From contig QZDS01000001.1 in the NCBI GenBank assembly GCA_009917455.1, forward strand, positions 310,001 through 374,000: DNA of 64,000 nucleotides, read 5' to 3'. The notes under the pieces were generated by a model. It had not been told where the DNA came from, searched no databases, and saw only the letters and a list, made by a program, of their open reading frames with translations. The DNA comes from a bacterium 1xD8-48. Lineage in GTDB: Bacteria > Bacillota > Clostridia > Lachnospirales > Lachnospiraceae. Made by a program: the position numbers and the translations under genes. Positions 1-8,613 of the stretch are shown here, piece by piece. Each line of letters starts with the position of its first letter. The first letter of the stretch is position 1.

Positions 1-255
1 TAATAAAAACTGTTCACCATATGGCACAATTCTATAAACCCCGTACAGAAGTGCCGGATATAGCGGTAAATTGTTCTCTGCATATAAATAAGTTTCCAGC
101 ATTTCCTTTAGACTTACCCCTGTTCTTACAAAACCTACAGATGCCATTTCATCTGCCCAAAACGACTGGCAGTTCCCATTTAAAAAGCAAAAAACTCCCA
201 TCCACACTAACAGAATAATACCTGGAATCAAATATTTATTCTCTTTCTTCCACAT
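1..255 (-). CDS. GT-C-type membrane glycosyltransferase, N-terminal part (runs off the window)
   Basis: An 85-codon open reading frame enters from the left edge. It starts at ATG 255 behind GAAAGGAAAG. The visible product has a short basic start, one hydrophobic segment (about residues 9-27, [13 protein letters not shown]) and then an extracytoplasmic stretch with [11 protein letters not shown] and [14 protein letters not shown] first membrane segment followed by an acidic D/E motif and NLPLYP is the usual start of GT39/ArnT-like GT-C enzymes, which move sugars from lipid-phosphate donors. The family call rests on this start only. It lies 22 bases after the 41-residue ORF and may be the last gene of the molybdenum hydroxylase operon or begin a new unit. 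Confidence 0.55.
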   Translation of the reverse strand, partial: MWKKENKYLIPGIILLVWMGVFCFLNGNCQSFWADEMASVGFVRTGVSLKEMLETYLYAENNLPLYPALLYGVYRIVPYGEQFLL

Positions 256-277
256 AAATTTATCTTTCCTTTCAACT

Positions 278-403
278 TTATTTATACAGCATTACTTCTG
301 AACTCCCTTTCCGTACCCGGTATTCAAATGCAGAAAATACCATTTCCTGAGCATATACGTTCGTCAGGTCAATTTCTTTCCTGTTTATATCACGATTGTT
401 CAT
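278..403 (-). CDS. Possible 41-residue small protein
   Basis: A short frame starts at ATG 403, six bases after the stop of the dehydratase gene, behind TAAGGAT. It ends at TAA 278, 22 bases before the next start. The product begins [20 protein letters not shown] and is charged, with no membrane segment or cysteine. I do not recognise it. Tight placement between two co-directional genes and a plausible ribosome site support translation, but the frame is short and could be chance. It might also be a leader or coupling peptide for the membrane protein downstream. Confidence 0.35.
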   Translation of the reverse strand: MNNRDINRKEIDLTNVYAQEMVFSAFEYRVRKGSSEVMLYK

Positions 404-409
404 CTATCC

Positions 410-2161
410 TTAACGGTCATACTCCAGATAAGCCCCCTTCATAGGGCTTGCCGCCAGTTCGCCAAACAGCCGCAGTACGCCTTTTTTATACTTAGGCTCC
501 CGCCTCTTCCAGTTCTTTCTTCTCTGCGCCAGCACGGCGTCCACCTCTTCCGGGCTTTTCCGCTCTCCGGCAATCCCTATGATATTGAGCTTTCTCTCTA
601 TCACGTCGATTTCAATCAGGTCGCCCTCCTCCACCAGGGCGATAGGGCCGCCGTCCACGGCTTCGGGACTGCAGTGTCCAATCACCGGCCCGGTGGACGC
701 GCCGGAAAACCGTCCGTCCGTAATAAGGGCAATGCTCCGCCCCAGCTCTCTGTCGCTGCTGATAGCCTCTGAGGTATAGAACATTTCCGGCATGCCTGAG
801 CCTTTCGGACCCTCGTAGCGGATAAACACGGCGTCGCCTTTTTGTACCTGATGATTTAGCACCGCGTTTAGACATTCCTCCTCGCTGTCAAAGGGCCTTG
901 CCTTTAAAACGGCCCGGTACATCTCTTTCGGACAGGCGGTATGCTTGATAACCGCTCCCTCCGGCGCAAGGTTTCCTTTCAGTATGGCGATACTGCCATC
1001 CGTTCCGATTGCCCTGTCGTAGGGGCGGATAATATCCTCTTTCGTCAGCGACATCTGGTAACGGCAGTTAAACTCCTTAAGCCTTTGTCCGCACCGCTCG
1101 TAAAAACCGTTCTCCTTAAGCTCCCTTAAATTTTCCCCCAGCGTTTTTCCGGTAACGGTCATCACGTCAGAATGAAGATGCTCCCTGATTTCCTCCATAA
1201 TCGCCGGAACGCCTCCCGCGTAATAGAATACCTCCGCCGGCCATCTTCCCGCCGGGCGCACATCCAGAAGATAGCGGGCTCCTCTGTGAAGCCTGTCAAA
1301 GGTATCCCCCGTAATTTCTATGCCGAATTCATGGGCGATTGCCGGAAGATGAAGCAAACAGTTGGTACTGCCGGAAACCGCCGCATGGACAAGGATGGCG
1401 TTTTCAAAGCTTTCCAGTGTCACAATATCTCCGGGCCGCATATCCGGCTCTTTCGCCAGTCTTACCGCCTGCCGCCCGGCCTGTCTTGCAAAGGCGAGAA
1501 GGTCGGGGCTTTCCGCCGGCATCAGCGCGCTTCCGGGCAGCGCAAGTCCCAGCGCCTCCGCCATAATCTGCATGGTGGAGGCCGTCCCGATAAAGGAGCA
1601 CGCCCCGCAGCCCGGACAGGCGTTGCATTTTGCCCAGTTTAGCTTCTCCTCGTCAATTTCTCCCCTCTGATACTTTGCGCTGTACATGCCAAGCTGTTCT
1701 AAGGTGAGCATCTCCGGCCCCGCGTTCATGGTGCCTCCGGGCACCACCACCGCCGGAATATTCAGCCTTGCCAGTCCCATCAGATTGGCGGGCATCCCCT
1801 TATCGCAGCTTGCCAGATACACGCCTCCGTCAAAGGGCGTGGCGCTGCCGTGAATCTCTATCATGTTGGCAATCATCTCCCGGCTTGCCAGACTGAAATT
1901 GATGCCGTCGGTTCCCTGGCTCTCGCCGTCGCAGATATCCGTTGCAAAATATCTCGCCCCGTACCCGCCGGCCTCCGCCACGCCTTTTCTGACTTCCTCC
2001 ACCAGAAGGTTCAGATGGCCGCTGCCCGGGTGGCTGTCCCCGAAGGTGCTTTCAATCATTATCTGCGGTTTATCCAAATCCTCCGGCTTCCAGCCGGTTC
2101 CTATGCGGAGCGGGTCAAGCTCCGGGGCCAGTTTTCTCATTTTCTGACTTATCAGTTCCAT
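410..2161 (-). CDS. IlvD/Edd family dehydratase (probable sugar-acid or dihydroxy-acid dehydratase)
   Basis: The 583-residue product belongs to the IlvD/Edd family, Fe-S enzymes that remove water from 2,3-dihydroxy acids or sugar acids such as xylonate and gluconate. Visible family motifs are GDSHPGSGHLN, CDGESQGTDG, ASCDKGMPANLMGLA, CNACPGCGACSFIGTASTM, GSTNCLLHLPAIA and the C-terminal ITDGRFSGASTGPVIGHCSPEA. The cysteines in CDG, CDKG and PGCGAC fit cluster ligands. The PGCGACSFIGTAST block is nearer to sugar-acid dehydratases than to branched-chain IlvD, so a biosynthetic role is not assumed. No other ilv genes are nearby. Start ATG 2161 has AAAGGAG upstream. It sits 30 bases after the MocA-like gene and is probably co-transcribed with the molybdenum hydroxylase. 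Confidence 0.85.
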   Translation of the reverse strand: MELISQKMRKLAPELDPLRIGTGWKPEDLDKPQIMIESTFGDSHPGSGHLNLLVEEVRKGVAEAGGYGARYFATDICDGESQGTDGINFSLASREMIANMIEIHGSATPFDGGVYLASCDKGMPANLMGLARLNIPAVVVPGGTMNAGPEMLTLEQLGMYSAKYQRGEIDEEKLNWAKCNACPGCGACSFIGTASTMQIMAEALGLALPGSALMPAESPDLLAFARQAGRQAVRLAKEPDMRPGDIVTLESFENAILVHAAVSGSTNCLLHLPAIAHEFGIEITGDTFDRLHRGARYLLDVRPAGRWPAEVFYYAGGVPAIMEEIREHLHSDVMTVTGKTLGENLRELKENGFYERCGQRLKEFNCRYQMSLTKEDIIRPYDRAIGTDGSIAILKGNLAPEGAVIKHTACPKEMYRAVLKARPFDSEEECLNAVLNHQVQKGDAVFIRYEGPKGSGMPEMFYTSEAISSDRELGRSIALITDGRFSGASTGPVIGHCSPEAVDGGPIALVEEGDLIEIDVIERKLNIIGIAGERKSPEEVDAVLAQRRKNWKRREPKYKKGVLRLFGELAASPMKGAYLEYDR

Positions 2162-2191
2162 GACAGTCTCCTTTCCATTACGCCATTTTTA

Positions 2192-2905
2192 TCATTCTTC
2201 TATGCATTTTTTGTAATCCACATCCTCCATCTCTTCCCGACTCCCCGCTCTGACCCGGCACACATTCTCCCTGCCTGCCAGAAGCCTTTTTCCTCCTCTG
2301 TCTCCCTCCAAAGCCAGCAGTTCCCCGAAAAGTTCCTTTGAAAAAACAACGGGATTTCCGCTTTTGCCCTCCCATTCCACAAAGCCGCCAATGCAGCCCC
2401 TCTCCGCCGTCTTTTGTATCAGGCTGATAATTGTTTTTTCATTGATATAAGGCTGGTCGGCCACGCAAAACAGGTAATAGTCCGCGTCCGGGCCGGGAGC
2501 GCAAAGTTTCCCGGAACCTCTGCCCGGCTGACGAAAAACTCCGGTATCGAAAGATGCAACCGCGTCTTTACCAGGGCCCAACAGCCCGGCGCGGATGGAA
2601 TGGGAAATCCCCTTATGGCTGTGGGGGGATTTGACGATGGAAATGCGCTCCTGCCAAAGAGTTCCCTTGCCGGACAGGCCCTCCCGTTCCCGGCAAATCC
2701 TCTGCCTGCCAGCCGCCGCATAAGCCGCAACCCCGGCAAAATTCGTCACCACCGTCAGCGACGTATCCTCCCTTTCCTCCAAAACCTTTATAAGCACGTC
2801 AAGTCCGTAGGCAAACAGGGGCTTTCCGCCTGTTTTATACAAAAGTTTATTACTTCCAAAACGGCGGCTGTTGCCAGCCGCCAGATAAATCATCCTAATT
2901 TTCAT
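2192..2905 (-). CDS. MocA/MobA-like molybdenum cofactor nucleotidyltransferase
   Basis: The 237-residue product starts with the nucleotidyltransferase loop LAAGNSRRFGSNKLL. It has the metal-site region FCVADQPYINEKTI and a C-terminal segment GKSGNPVVFSKELF, typical of enzymes that add CMP or GMP to molybdopterin. Members next to xanthine-dehydrogenase-family genes usually make the molybdopterin cytosine dinucleotide used by those enzymes. Start ATG 2905 gives a clean N terminus and overlaps the stop of the Mo subunit by 11 bases, which implies translational coupling. A longer upstream frame exists but lies inside the Mo subunit gene. The middle of the protein (about residues 70-120) is less regular than in typical homologues. 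Confidence 0.8.
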   Translation of the reverse strand: MKIRMIYLAAGNSRRFGSNKLLYKTGGKPLFAYGLDVLIKVLEEREDTSLTVVTNFAGVAAYAAAGRQRICREREGLSGKGTLWQERISIVKSPHSHKGISHSIRAGLLGPGKDAVASFDTGVFRQPGRGSGKLCAPGPDADYYLFCVADQPYINEKTIISLIQKTAERGCIGGFVEWEGKSGNPVVFSKELFGELLALEGDRGGKRLLAGRENVCRVRAGSREEMEDVDYKKCIEE

Positions 2906-5195
2906 GGGACAGGATTCCCCGCAGCACTTTTTCCGGGGTAATGGGAAGCTCCCTGTGCCATACCCCCGTGGCGTTATAAATCGCATGGGCGATGGCCGGT
3001 GAGGGCGTGTTAATCACGATTTCCCCGATGGACTTGGCGCCGAAAGGCCCCGTTTCCTCATAGCTGCTCTCAAACTCCACCCGCAGCTTTCCCACATCCA
3101 GCCTTGTGGGAATCTTATACTGCATAAAGGAATCCTCGTAAATCCTTCCCCTTTCATTATAGGTGACGTCCTCATAAAGCGCCATGCCGATGCCCTGGGC
3201 AAGGCCGCCTTCTGTCTGGACTTTTACCAGATTGCTGTTAAGTGGTGTTCCGCAGTCCACCACGGCCGCATAATCCAGTATTTCCACCGCGCCTGTTTCC
3301 TTATCCACTTCCAGCTCCACCATGCCCGCCATAAAAGGCGGAGGCGATACGGGGGAGGAATGACTCACCGTTGCCTGAACCGCTTCGTTGTTCCCGTTCA
3401 TGGATTTTGCCGCTATCTTTGCCAGCGAAACCTTTGCTTTTCCGTCCGCCGTACCGATTCCGTCGGCGGCAAATACAAGGTCCGAGGCCGGAACGGAAAG
3501 CAGCTCTGATGCAATCACAGTCATTTTCTCTTTCAGCTCCCGGCAGGCCCGCTCCACCGCTTTGCCCGTCACGTAAGCCGTACTGGAAGCATAGGAGCCG
3601 GAATCATAGGGCGAAAAATCCGTATCCGCGCCGTACACCACAATGTCGTCCACACTGCATTCCAGGCATTCCGCCGCAATCTGAGAAAGGGTGGTGTCGC
3701 ACCCCGTTCCCATATCCGCCGCTCCGATGGTGAGGGCGTAAAAGCCGTCGTCATTTAACTTAATGGAAGCGGAGCCCACGTCCATTCCGGAAATACCGGA
3801 GCCCTGCATTCCAAGCGCCATTCCTTTTGCCCGCACCTTGCCGTTTCCCATATTTTGGACAAGGGGCTTTTCGTCCCAGCGGGTCATTTCCTTTGCCCGG
3901 GCCATGCATCTGTCCAGCGCGCAGGCATTCATCACCTCGCCGTAATAGGAGGGAACCGCCTCCCCCTCCCGCACCATGTTCTTTTCCCGGATAGCAGCGG
4001 GGTCTATGCCAAGCTTTGCCGCCAGTTCGTTGACCATGCTCTCCATGGCGAAAATCCCCTGAGTGGCTCCGTATCCCCGATAGGCGCCTGCCGCCTGTAC
4101 ATTCGTGTAAACCACGTCGTAGGAAAAACGGTAAGCCTCCAGATTCCGGTTATACAGAGGAATGGATTTGTGGCCGGAAAGCCCTACCGTGGTAGGGCCG
4201 TGTTCCCCGTAAGCCCCGGTGTTTGACAGGGTATAAAGGTCGATTGCCCGGATTGTCCCATCTTTCATGGCGCCCATGCGCACCGTAAGCTCCATCTCAT
4301 GCCGGGGGGAGCCTGCAGTCTGGCTTTCCTGTCTGGTAAAAATCAGCTTTGCCGCCTTACCCGTTTTCCATGTGACAAAAGCGGGAAAAACCTCCGTCAC
4401 ACAGGTCTGTTTTGCACCGAAACCGCCGCCGATTCGGGGCTTTGTCACACGGATTTTGGATTTGGGGATAGCAAGGGCATTCGCCAATATTCTTCTCACA
4501 TGGAACACAATCTGGGTGGAACTGATGACATGGAGCCTGCCGTAAGTGTCCATACAGGTGCAGGTACGAAAGGTTTCCATCATGGCCTGCTGGTTCGCTT
4601 TGGTGTGATAGGTGTTCTCCAGAACCAAATCACATTCCTTTAGGACTGCTTCCACCTCTCCGTCTTCGTCCGAACCGGAAGCGCAAAGGTTCCTTTGGTT
4701 GTCCGCTCCTACCGGACAGAGGGCTTTCCAGTTTTCTTCCGGGTGAACCAAAACCTTTCCGTCTTTTGCCCTACGGAAATCAAGCACCGGCTCCAAAACC
4801 TGATAATCCACCTTAATCAGCTTCAGCGCCCTGTCCACCGCCTTTTCGCTTTCTCCGGCCACGATTGCCACAGCATCTCCCACAAAGCGCACTCTCCTGT
4901 CCAGTATCAGCCTGTCATAGGGGCTGGGTTCGGGATAAGTCTGCCCCGCCATGGTAAAACGCTTATCCGGCACATCCTTCCAGGTGTAAATTGCCTCAAT
5001 TCCCGGCGTCTTCATGGCAGTCTCTGTATGAATCTCTTCAATCCACGCGTGGGCATGGGGACTGTGGAGCATTTTCACAATCAGGCACCCGGCGGGCGTA
5101 ATATCGTCCACGTACACCGGTTTCCCGCAAAGAAGCGCCATAGCGTCCTTTTTTCGGATTGGTTTTCCCACCACGGAGTTTTCTTTCTTTTCCAT
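2895..5195 (-). CDS. Molybdenum hydroxylase, molybdopterin-binding large subunit (XdhA-like)
   Basis: The 766-residue product is the large subunit of the xanthine dehydrogenase/aldehyde oxidase family, which hydroxylates purines, other N-heterocycles or aldehydes using water. Visible motifs are the small N-terminal domain GKPVYVDDI, the Mo-cofactor loops IGGGFGAKQ and GAYRGYGATQGIFAMES, GAADMGTGCDTTLSQIAAE, and the C-terminal GPFGAKSIGE carrying the expected catalytic glutamate. Substrate cannot be read from sequence. Its ATG overlaps the TAA of the Fe-S subunit (TAATG), so the two are coupled. Gene order FAD, Fe-S, Mo, MocA is typical of clostridial three-subunit enzymes. Confidence 0.92.
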   Translation of the reverse strand: MEKKENSVVGKPIRKKDAMALLCGKPVYVDDITPAGCLIVKMLHSPHAHAWIEEIHTETAMKTPGIEAIYTWKDVPDKRFTMAGQTYPEPSPYDRLILDRRVRFVGDAVAIVAGESEKAVDRALKLIKVDYQVLEPVLDFRRAKDGKVLVHPEENWKALCPVGADNQRNLCASGSDEDGEVEAVLKECDLVLENTYHTKANQQAMMETFRTCTCMDTYGRLHVISSTQIVFHVRRILANALAIPKSKIRVTKPRIGGGFGAKQTCVTEVFPAFVTWKTGKAAKLIFTRQESQTAGSPRHEMELTVRMGAMKDGTIRAIDLYTLSNTGAYGEHGPTTVGLSGHKSIPLYNRNLEAYRFSYDVVYTNVQAAGAYRGYGATQGIFAMESMVNELAAKLGIDPAAIREKNMVREGEAVPSYYGEVMNACALDRCMARAKEMTRWDEKPLVQNMGNGKVRAKGMALGMQGSGISGMDVGSASIKLNDDGFYALTIGAADMGTGCDTTLSQIAAECLECSVDDIVVYGADTDFSPYDSGSYASSTAYVTGKAVERACRELKEKMTVIASELLSVPASDLVFAADGIGTADGKAKVSLAKIAAKSMNGNNEAVQATVSHSSPVSPPPFMAGMVELEVDKETGAVEILDYAAVVDCGTPLNSNLVKVQTEGGLAQGIGMALYEDVTYNERGRIYEDSFMQYKIPTRLDVGKLRVEFESSYEETGPFGAKSIGEIVINTPSPAIAHAIYNATGVWHRELPITPEKVLRGILSHEN

Positions 5196-5761
5196 TATAC
5201 GGACGCTCCTTTCTTCCTTTTGTAAGCCAGATATGCCTGGATTCCCCTTAGCTGTCCTTCATATCCCGAACAGCGGCAGAGATTTCCGGCCAGATACTCT
5301 TTGATTTGCTCCTCTGTGGGAATCTGCCAGTCTCCGGAACAGTCTGCCAGGGGCTCCCCGGAATCATCCCGGGAAAATTCTCCGCTGTTTTTTCCCGGAA
5401 TCTCCATAAAAGCTTCCCCGCAGTATTCCCGGAACATGGCGATGGCGTTCATAATAAGGCCCGGATTGCAGAAACCGCACTGCTCCGCCCCCTGGTCGGC
5501 AATGAACGCGCCGAATTCCTCCGCTTCTTTCTGAAGTCCCTCAAGGGTCATAACCCGGTGTCCCGCCGCCCTTGCCGCCAGGATACTGCAGGATAAAACC
5601 GGCTTTTCATCCAGAAATACCGTGCAAAGCCCGCAGTTTGAGGTCTCGCACCCACGCTTCACGCTGGTCATGCCCTGCTTTCTCAGAAAATCAAGAAGAA
5701 TCTCGTCTGGCTCAATTTCTCCTTTTACCTTCTTTTCGTTAATCCACAATTCTATCTGCAT
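5195..5761 (-). CDS. Molybdenum hydroxylase, [2Fe-2S] small subunit (XdhC-like)
   Basis: The 188-residue product has an N-terminal plant-type ferredoxin fold with GCETSNCGLCTVFLD and a following cysteine. The C-terminal all-helical cluster domain has QCGFCNPG and GNLCRCSGY. It carries electrons from the molybdenum centre to the FAD subunit. ATG 5761 gives the usual start MQIELWINEKKVKG; longer upstream readings add an unrelated tail. Between CGFC and CRCSGY there is an extra loop of roughly 30 residues rich in Gly, Ser, Asp and Glu (SGEFSRDDSGEPLADCSGD) that is normally absent. It lies 76 bases after the FAD subunit stop. Confidence 0.9.
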   Translation of the reverse strand: MQIELWINEKKVKGEIEPDEILLDFLRKQGMTSVKRGCETSNCGLCTVFLDEKPVLSCSILAARAAGHRVMTLEGLQKEAEEFGAFIADQGAEQCGFCNPGLIMNAIAMFREYCGEAFMEIPGKNSGEFSRDDSGEPLADCSGDWQIPTEEQIKEYLAGNLCRCSGYEGQLRGIQAYLAYKRKKGASV

Positions 5762-5837
5762 TTTCGCTCCGTTTTCTCCTCTATCTGAAATGCATACGTT
5801 TCTTTTCCCGGCGCACCCTGTAGCGGCGGCCGGGTAT

Positions 5838-6719
5838 TTACCTTTTATCCGCCAAACTTTCCGCGGCGGAAAGCAGCGCCCGCTTCGCAAGCGTCTCCGC
5901 AAGCATGCTCCTGTACTCTCCGCTTCCCCGCAGATTGCTCCCTGTTTTCACATTTTCTTTCACATACCGTCCAAAAGCCCGGGCTGACTCCTGCGTTATC
6001 CCGTCTTTCAAAATCCCCTGCTCATCCCGCAGGCAGACCGCCTTCATGGGACGCGCGCCGACACAGCAACGGGTTTCCTTTTCCTCTAAGGAAACACAGC
6101 AGTTCAGCACCGAAAAATCGGTTCTGGCATTTCGGAAAGACTGCCAGGCAATGTGCTGCTCTGTTCCCGGAAAAATCACATGGGTGAGTATATCTCTGTC
6201 AAAGGGCATCCGGGCAAATTCCTTCACCGTCACGATGCCGCCATGATAAAGCTCCAGCTTTGCCCCCGCCGCCATAAACAGCGTCAGCACGTCGGAAAAG
6301 CCGAACCGTCCGAAAAGACTGCCTCCCACGGTAGCCAGATTGCGGAACTGAACTCCCACAATATCCCTGACACAATCCTTTATGGCGCCGTCTGTAAGCC
6401 GGTTCAAGCCCTCATGCTTTTCAAGCTGGCGCAGCGTGGCCATTGCGCCGATTCTGTAGCCTCCGTGCCCGTCCGCCGCCTCCCTTATCCCATCCGGCAT
6501 TCCCGGCGCGCCGTTATCCGCTGTAACCTCCGGCGCGTCCTTGGGGATTTCCTCTATCTTATCCAGCGAAAGCCCGGATAAATCAATGGCCGTGTTCACA
6601 CGGCGGTTCTGGAGCTTTAACCAGAGCATCCCGCCCAGAATAACGTTTCCTTTTTTCTGATTCAGGTCATAAGCTTCCTCCAGCGATTCCGCCCTGACAT
6701 ACTTTGCTATCTCTAACAA
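5838..6719 (-). CDS. Molybdenum hydroxylase, FAD-binding subunit (XdhB-like)
   Basis: The 293-residue product matches the FAD-binding middle subunit of three-subunit xanthine-dehydrogenase-type enzymes. It has GNVILGGMLWLKL in place of the common AGGTDLL loop, then VQFRNLATVGGSLFGRFGFSDVL, the second FAD site in its clostridial form. It passes electrons from the Fe-S subunit to NAD or another acceptor. Translation starts at TTG 6719 behind an ideal AGGAGGGATAGCGC; no ATG fits as well. A loop at about residues 60-85, rich in Pro, Gly, Asp and Glu (DAPEVTADNGAPGMPDG), is longer than usual. Confidence 0.88.
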   Translation of the reverse strand: MLEIAKYVRAESLEEAYDLNQKKGNVILGGMLWLKLQNRRVNTAIDLSGLSLDKIEEIPKDAPEVTADNGAPGMPDGIREAADGHGGYRIGAMATLRQLEKHEGLNRLTDGAIKDCVRDIVGVQFRNLATVGGSLFGRFGFSDVLTLFMAAGAKLELYHGGIVTVKEFARMPFDRDILTHVIFPGTEQHIAWQSFRNARTDFSVLNCCVSLEEKETRCCVGARPMKAVCLRDEQGILKDGITQESARAFGRYVKENVKTGSNLRGSGEYRSMLAETLAKRALLSAAESLADKR

Positions 6720-6747
6720 GCGCTATCCCTCCTGTTTTGCAGTATCG

Positions 6748-7539
6748 TTATCTTTGGGAAGAAAAATATTCAGGGGAAATTATAACAGATGTTCCCTGTT
6801 TTGTCACTTGGACTAAGCCGGTTATGTCTCTTATTTTTTCCGCTATCTCTTCCTCCGTCTCCTCCCCGGGACAGACCACATCCGCAATCCTCCCCTCTCT
6901 CATCAAAAATACCCTGTCGCAGTAGGACATGGCAAGGGAAGGGTCGTGAAGCACAATAAGCCCCGCTTTTCTTTTTTCCGCAGCCATTGTCCTTACTTTC
7001 CGCAAAAGCCCGTGTCTGTGCTTAAAATCCAGCGAATTATCCGGCTCGTCCATCAGGAATACCGGCGTATTCTGGAGCAGCATGCGCCCCGTCAAAACCA
7101 TTTGCTTCTGTCCCTGGCTTAACGCGCCAAAGTACTTTGAAAGCAGTCCTTCAATCGCAAGCTCCCTGACCACCGCTTCCTTTTCCCGCTGCAGTTCCCC
7201 GCCCGGCGGCTGAAGAAAGCGCAGCCTTGCGTACCAGCCCATTTCAAGGACTTCTTCCGCCAGAATCCCTTCCGGCACTTCCGCTCCCGAAAAAAGCATG
7301 GACACTAAACCTGCTCTTTTTCTTGCCGTCATGCCAGGAACGTCCCGGCCGCCCACATATACCTTTCCGGCAGCGCCCGGTATAAGTCCCGCAATGCCCT
7401 TTAAAAGCGTCGTTTTTCCGCAGCCGTTTTCACCGAAAATTCCGGCTGTCTCTCCCTCCTTAACCGAAAAGGAAACCTTCTCCACCACTTTCTGCCTTCC
7501 GTAGCCGACGCAAAAATTTTCCACGCATAAAAGTTCCAT
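6748..7539 (-). CDS. ABC importer ATP-binding protein, FecE/BtuD/MolC type
   Basis: The 263-residue product has Walker A GENGCGKTTLLKG (about residues 36-48), an unusual signature LSQGQKQM, Walker B VFLMDEPDNSLDF and a switch histidine in VLHDPS. It energises the adjoining FecCD-type permease. It follows the permease by 19 bases and precedes the FAD subunit of the molybdenum hydroxylase by 28 bases, all on one strand. That context suggests an importer for molybdate or tungstate (MolABC-like) rather than siderophore or cobalamin, which is inference. The LSQGQ signature is a usual variant in this importer class. Confidence 0.88.
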   Translation of the reverse strand: MELLCVENFCVGYGRQKVVEKVSFSVKEGETAGIFGENGCGKTTLLKGIAGLIPGAAGKVYVGGRDVPGMTARKRAGLVSMLFSGAEVPEGILAEEVLEMGWYARLRFLQPPGGELQREKEAVVRELAIEGLLSKYFGALSQGQKQMVLTGRMLLQNTPVFLMDEPDNSLDFKHRHGLLRKVRTMAAEKRKAGLIVLHDPSLAMSYCDRVFLMREGRIADVVCPGEETEEEIAEKIRDITGLVQVTKQGTSVIISPEYFSSQR

Positions 7540-7558
7540 CGCAACCCCTTTCCACCTG

Positions 7559-8551
7559 TTACCGGCTCTTTGCCGTTTTCAGAAAATAAAACAAAAAAGG
7601 CGCGGCACAGAAAGTCGTAAAGATGCTAAGAGGCAGCTCTCCGTCCGTGACGCTCCTGGCAAAGCAGTCCGCCGCCACCGTAAGCGCCGCGCCGGATACC
7701 ATACTCATCCACAGAAAGGCCCTGTTTCTTCTGCGAAGCAGCAGATAGGCGCCGTGAGGGGCAAGCAGTCCCACAAAAGCAATCACCCCGGTTGCGGAAA
7801 TCACCCCCGCCACGGACAGGGTCGCAAGGGTTAAAAGCAGCATACGCATTTTTCCCGCCGGAAGTCCCAGCATACCGGCCTGCTCGTCGCCCAGGCTCAA
7901 AAGTACAATCTCCCTGTGAAACAGGATAAGCAGCGCAAGGCACGGAATACAAAGAGCCAGAACGCCGGCCGTTTTGGAAGCGGTGACGGAGGACAGGCTT
8001 CCCATGGTCCAGAACTCAATGGCCGCCAGCTTCCCTTCCGAGTCCGCTCCGTGCTTTAACAGCATAATCGCCGCGTCCGCCAGCGCGGAAATCAGTATTC
8101 CCCCTAAAATGTAGCTGCCGGGGCGGTTGTTTCCACTCTGCCATACCAGAAGAAATACCCCAAAAAGCGCCGCCATTCCCCCCAGAAAAGCGCCGCCCAT
8201 CACCATAGCCATACTTCCCGTTCCCAGCACAATCCCGCAGGCCGCCCCCGCTCCCGCCCCGCTGGCCACTCCCACCAAATCAGGCGACGCTAACGGATTG
8301 CGGAAAAGAAGCTGGAACACGCCGCCGCAAAGCCCAAGGCTGGCCCCCGCCGTCACTCCCATCAAAACCCTTGGCAGACGCAGGGTAAAAAACACCTTCT
8401 CACCCATTTCTCCGGCGGCGTTTCCCGAAATCACCCTCAGAATATCCGGCAGCGAAAGAGGATAGCTGCCGATACAGGCCGACAGACCACAAAGCAAAAT
8501 CAACAGCAGTATTCCGCCTCCTATCATTTTTCCCGTGGTTTTCGCCCGCAT
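7559..8551 (-). CDS. FecCD-family ABC importer permease
   Basis: The 330-residue, strongly hydrophobic protein fits the type II importer permease family (FecCD, BtuC, MolB), with about ten membrane helices. Family marks are LRLPRVLMGVTAGASLGLCGGVFQ near residue 55, NPLASPDLVGVASGAGAGAA, and VIAFVGLLAPH late in the protein. RBS CGGAGGATAACTGCC precedes ATG 8551. It forms the membrane channel with the ATPase encoded next and receives substrate from the lipoprotein encoded before it. Family members carry iron chelates, haem, cobalamin, molybdate or tungstate. Only the operon context points to molybdenum or tungsten here. Confidence 0.9.
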   Translation of the reverse strand: MRAKTTGKMIGGGILLLILLCGLSACIGSYPLSLPDILRVISGNAAGEMGEKVFFTLRLPRVLMGVTAGASLGLCGGVFQLLFRNPLASPDLVGVASGAGAGAACGIVLGTGSMAMVMGGAFLGGMAALFGVFLLVWQSGNNRPGSYILGGILISALADAAIMLLKHGADSEGKLAAIEFWTMGSLSSVTASKTAGVLALCIPCLALLILFHREIVLLSLGDEQAGMLGLPAGKMRMLLLTLATLSVAGVISATGVIAFVGLLAPHGAYLLLRRRNRAFLWMSMVSGAALTVAADCFARSVTDGELPLSIFTTFCAAPFLFYFLKTAKSR

Positions 8552-8613
8552 GGCAGTTATCCTCCGATTTACTTTAAAACTTCCGTCCCTTTGTCTGTAA
8601 CTTATCCGCGGTA

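Noticed and set aside
410-2161. Branched-chain amino acid biosynthesis (true IlvD) role for the dehydratase
   Set aside because: The second cysteine block differs from classical IlvD and no other ilv or leu gene is nearby; the operon is built around a molybdenum hydroxylase.
1172-2341. Long plus-strand open frames opposite the dehydratase gene
   Set aside because: They have no family pattern, no ribosome sites and exactly overlap a strongly conserved minus-strand gene. They arise from its codon bias.
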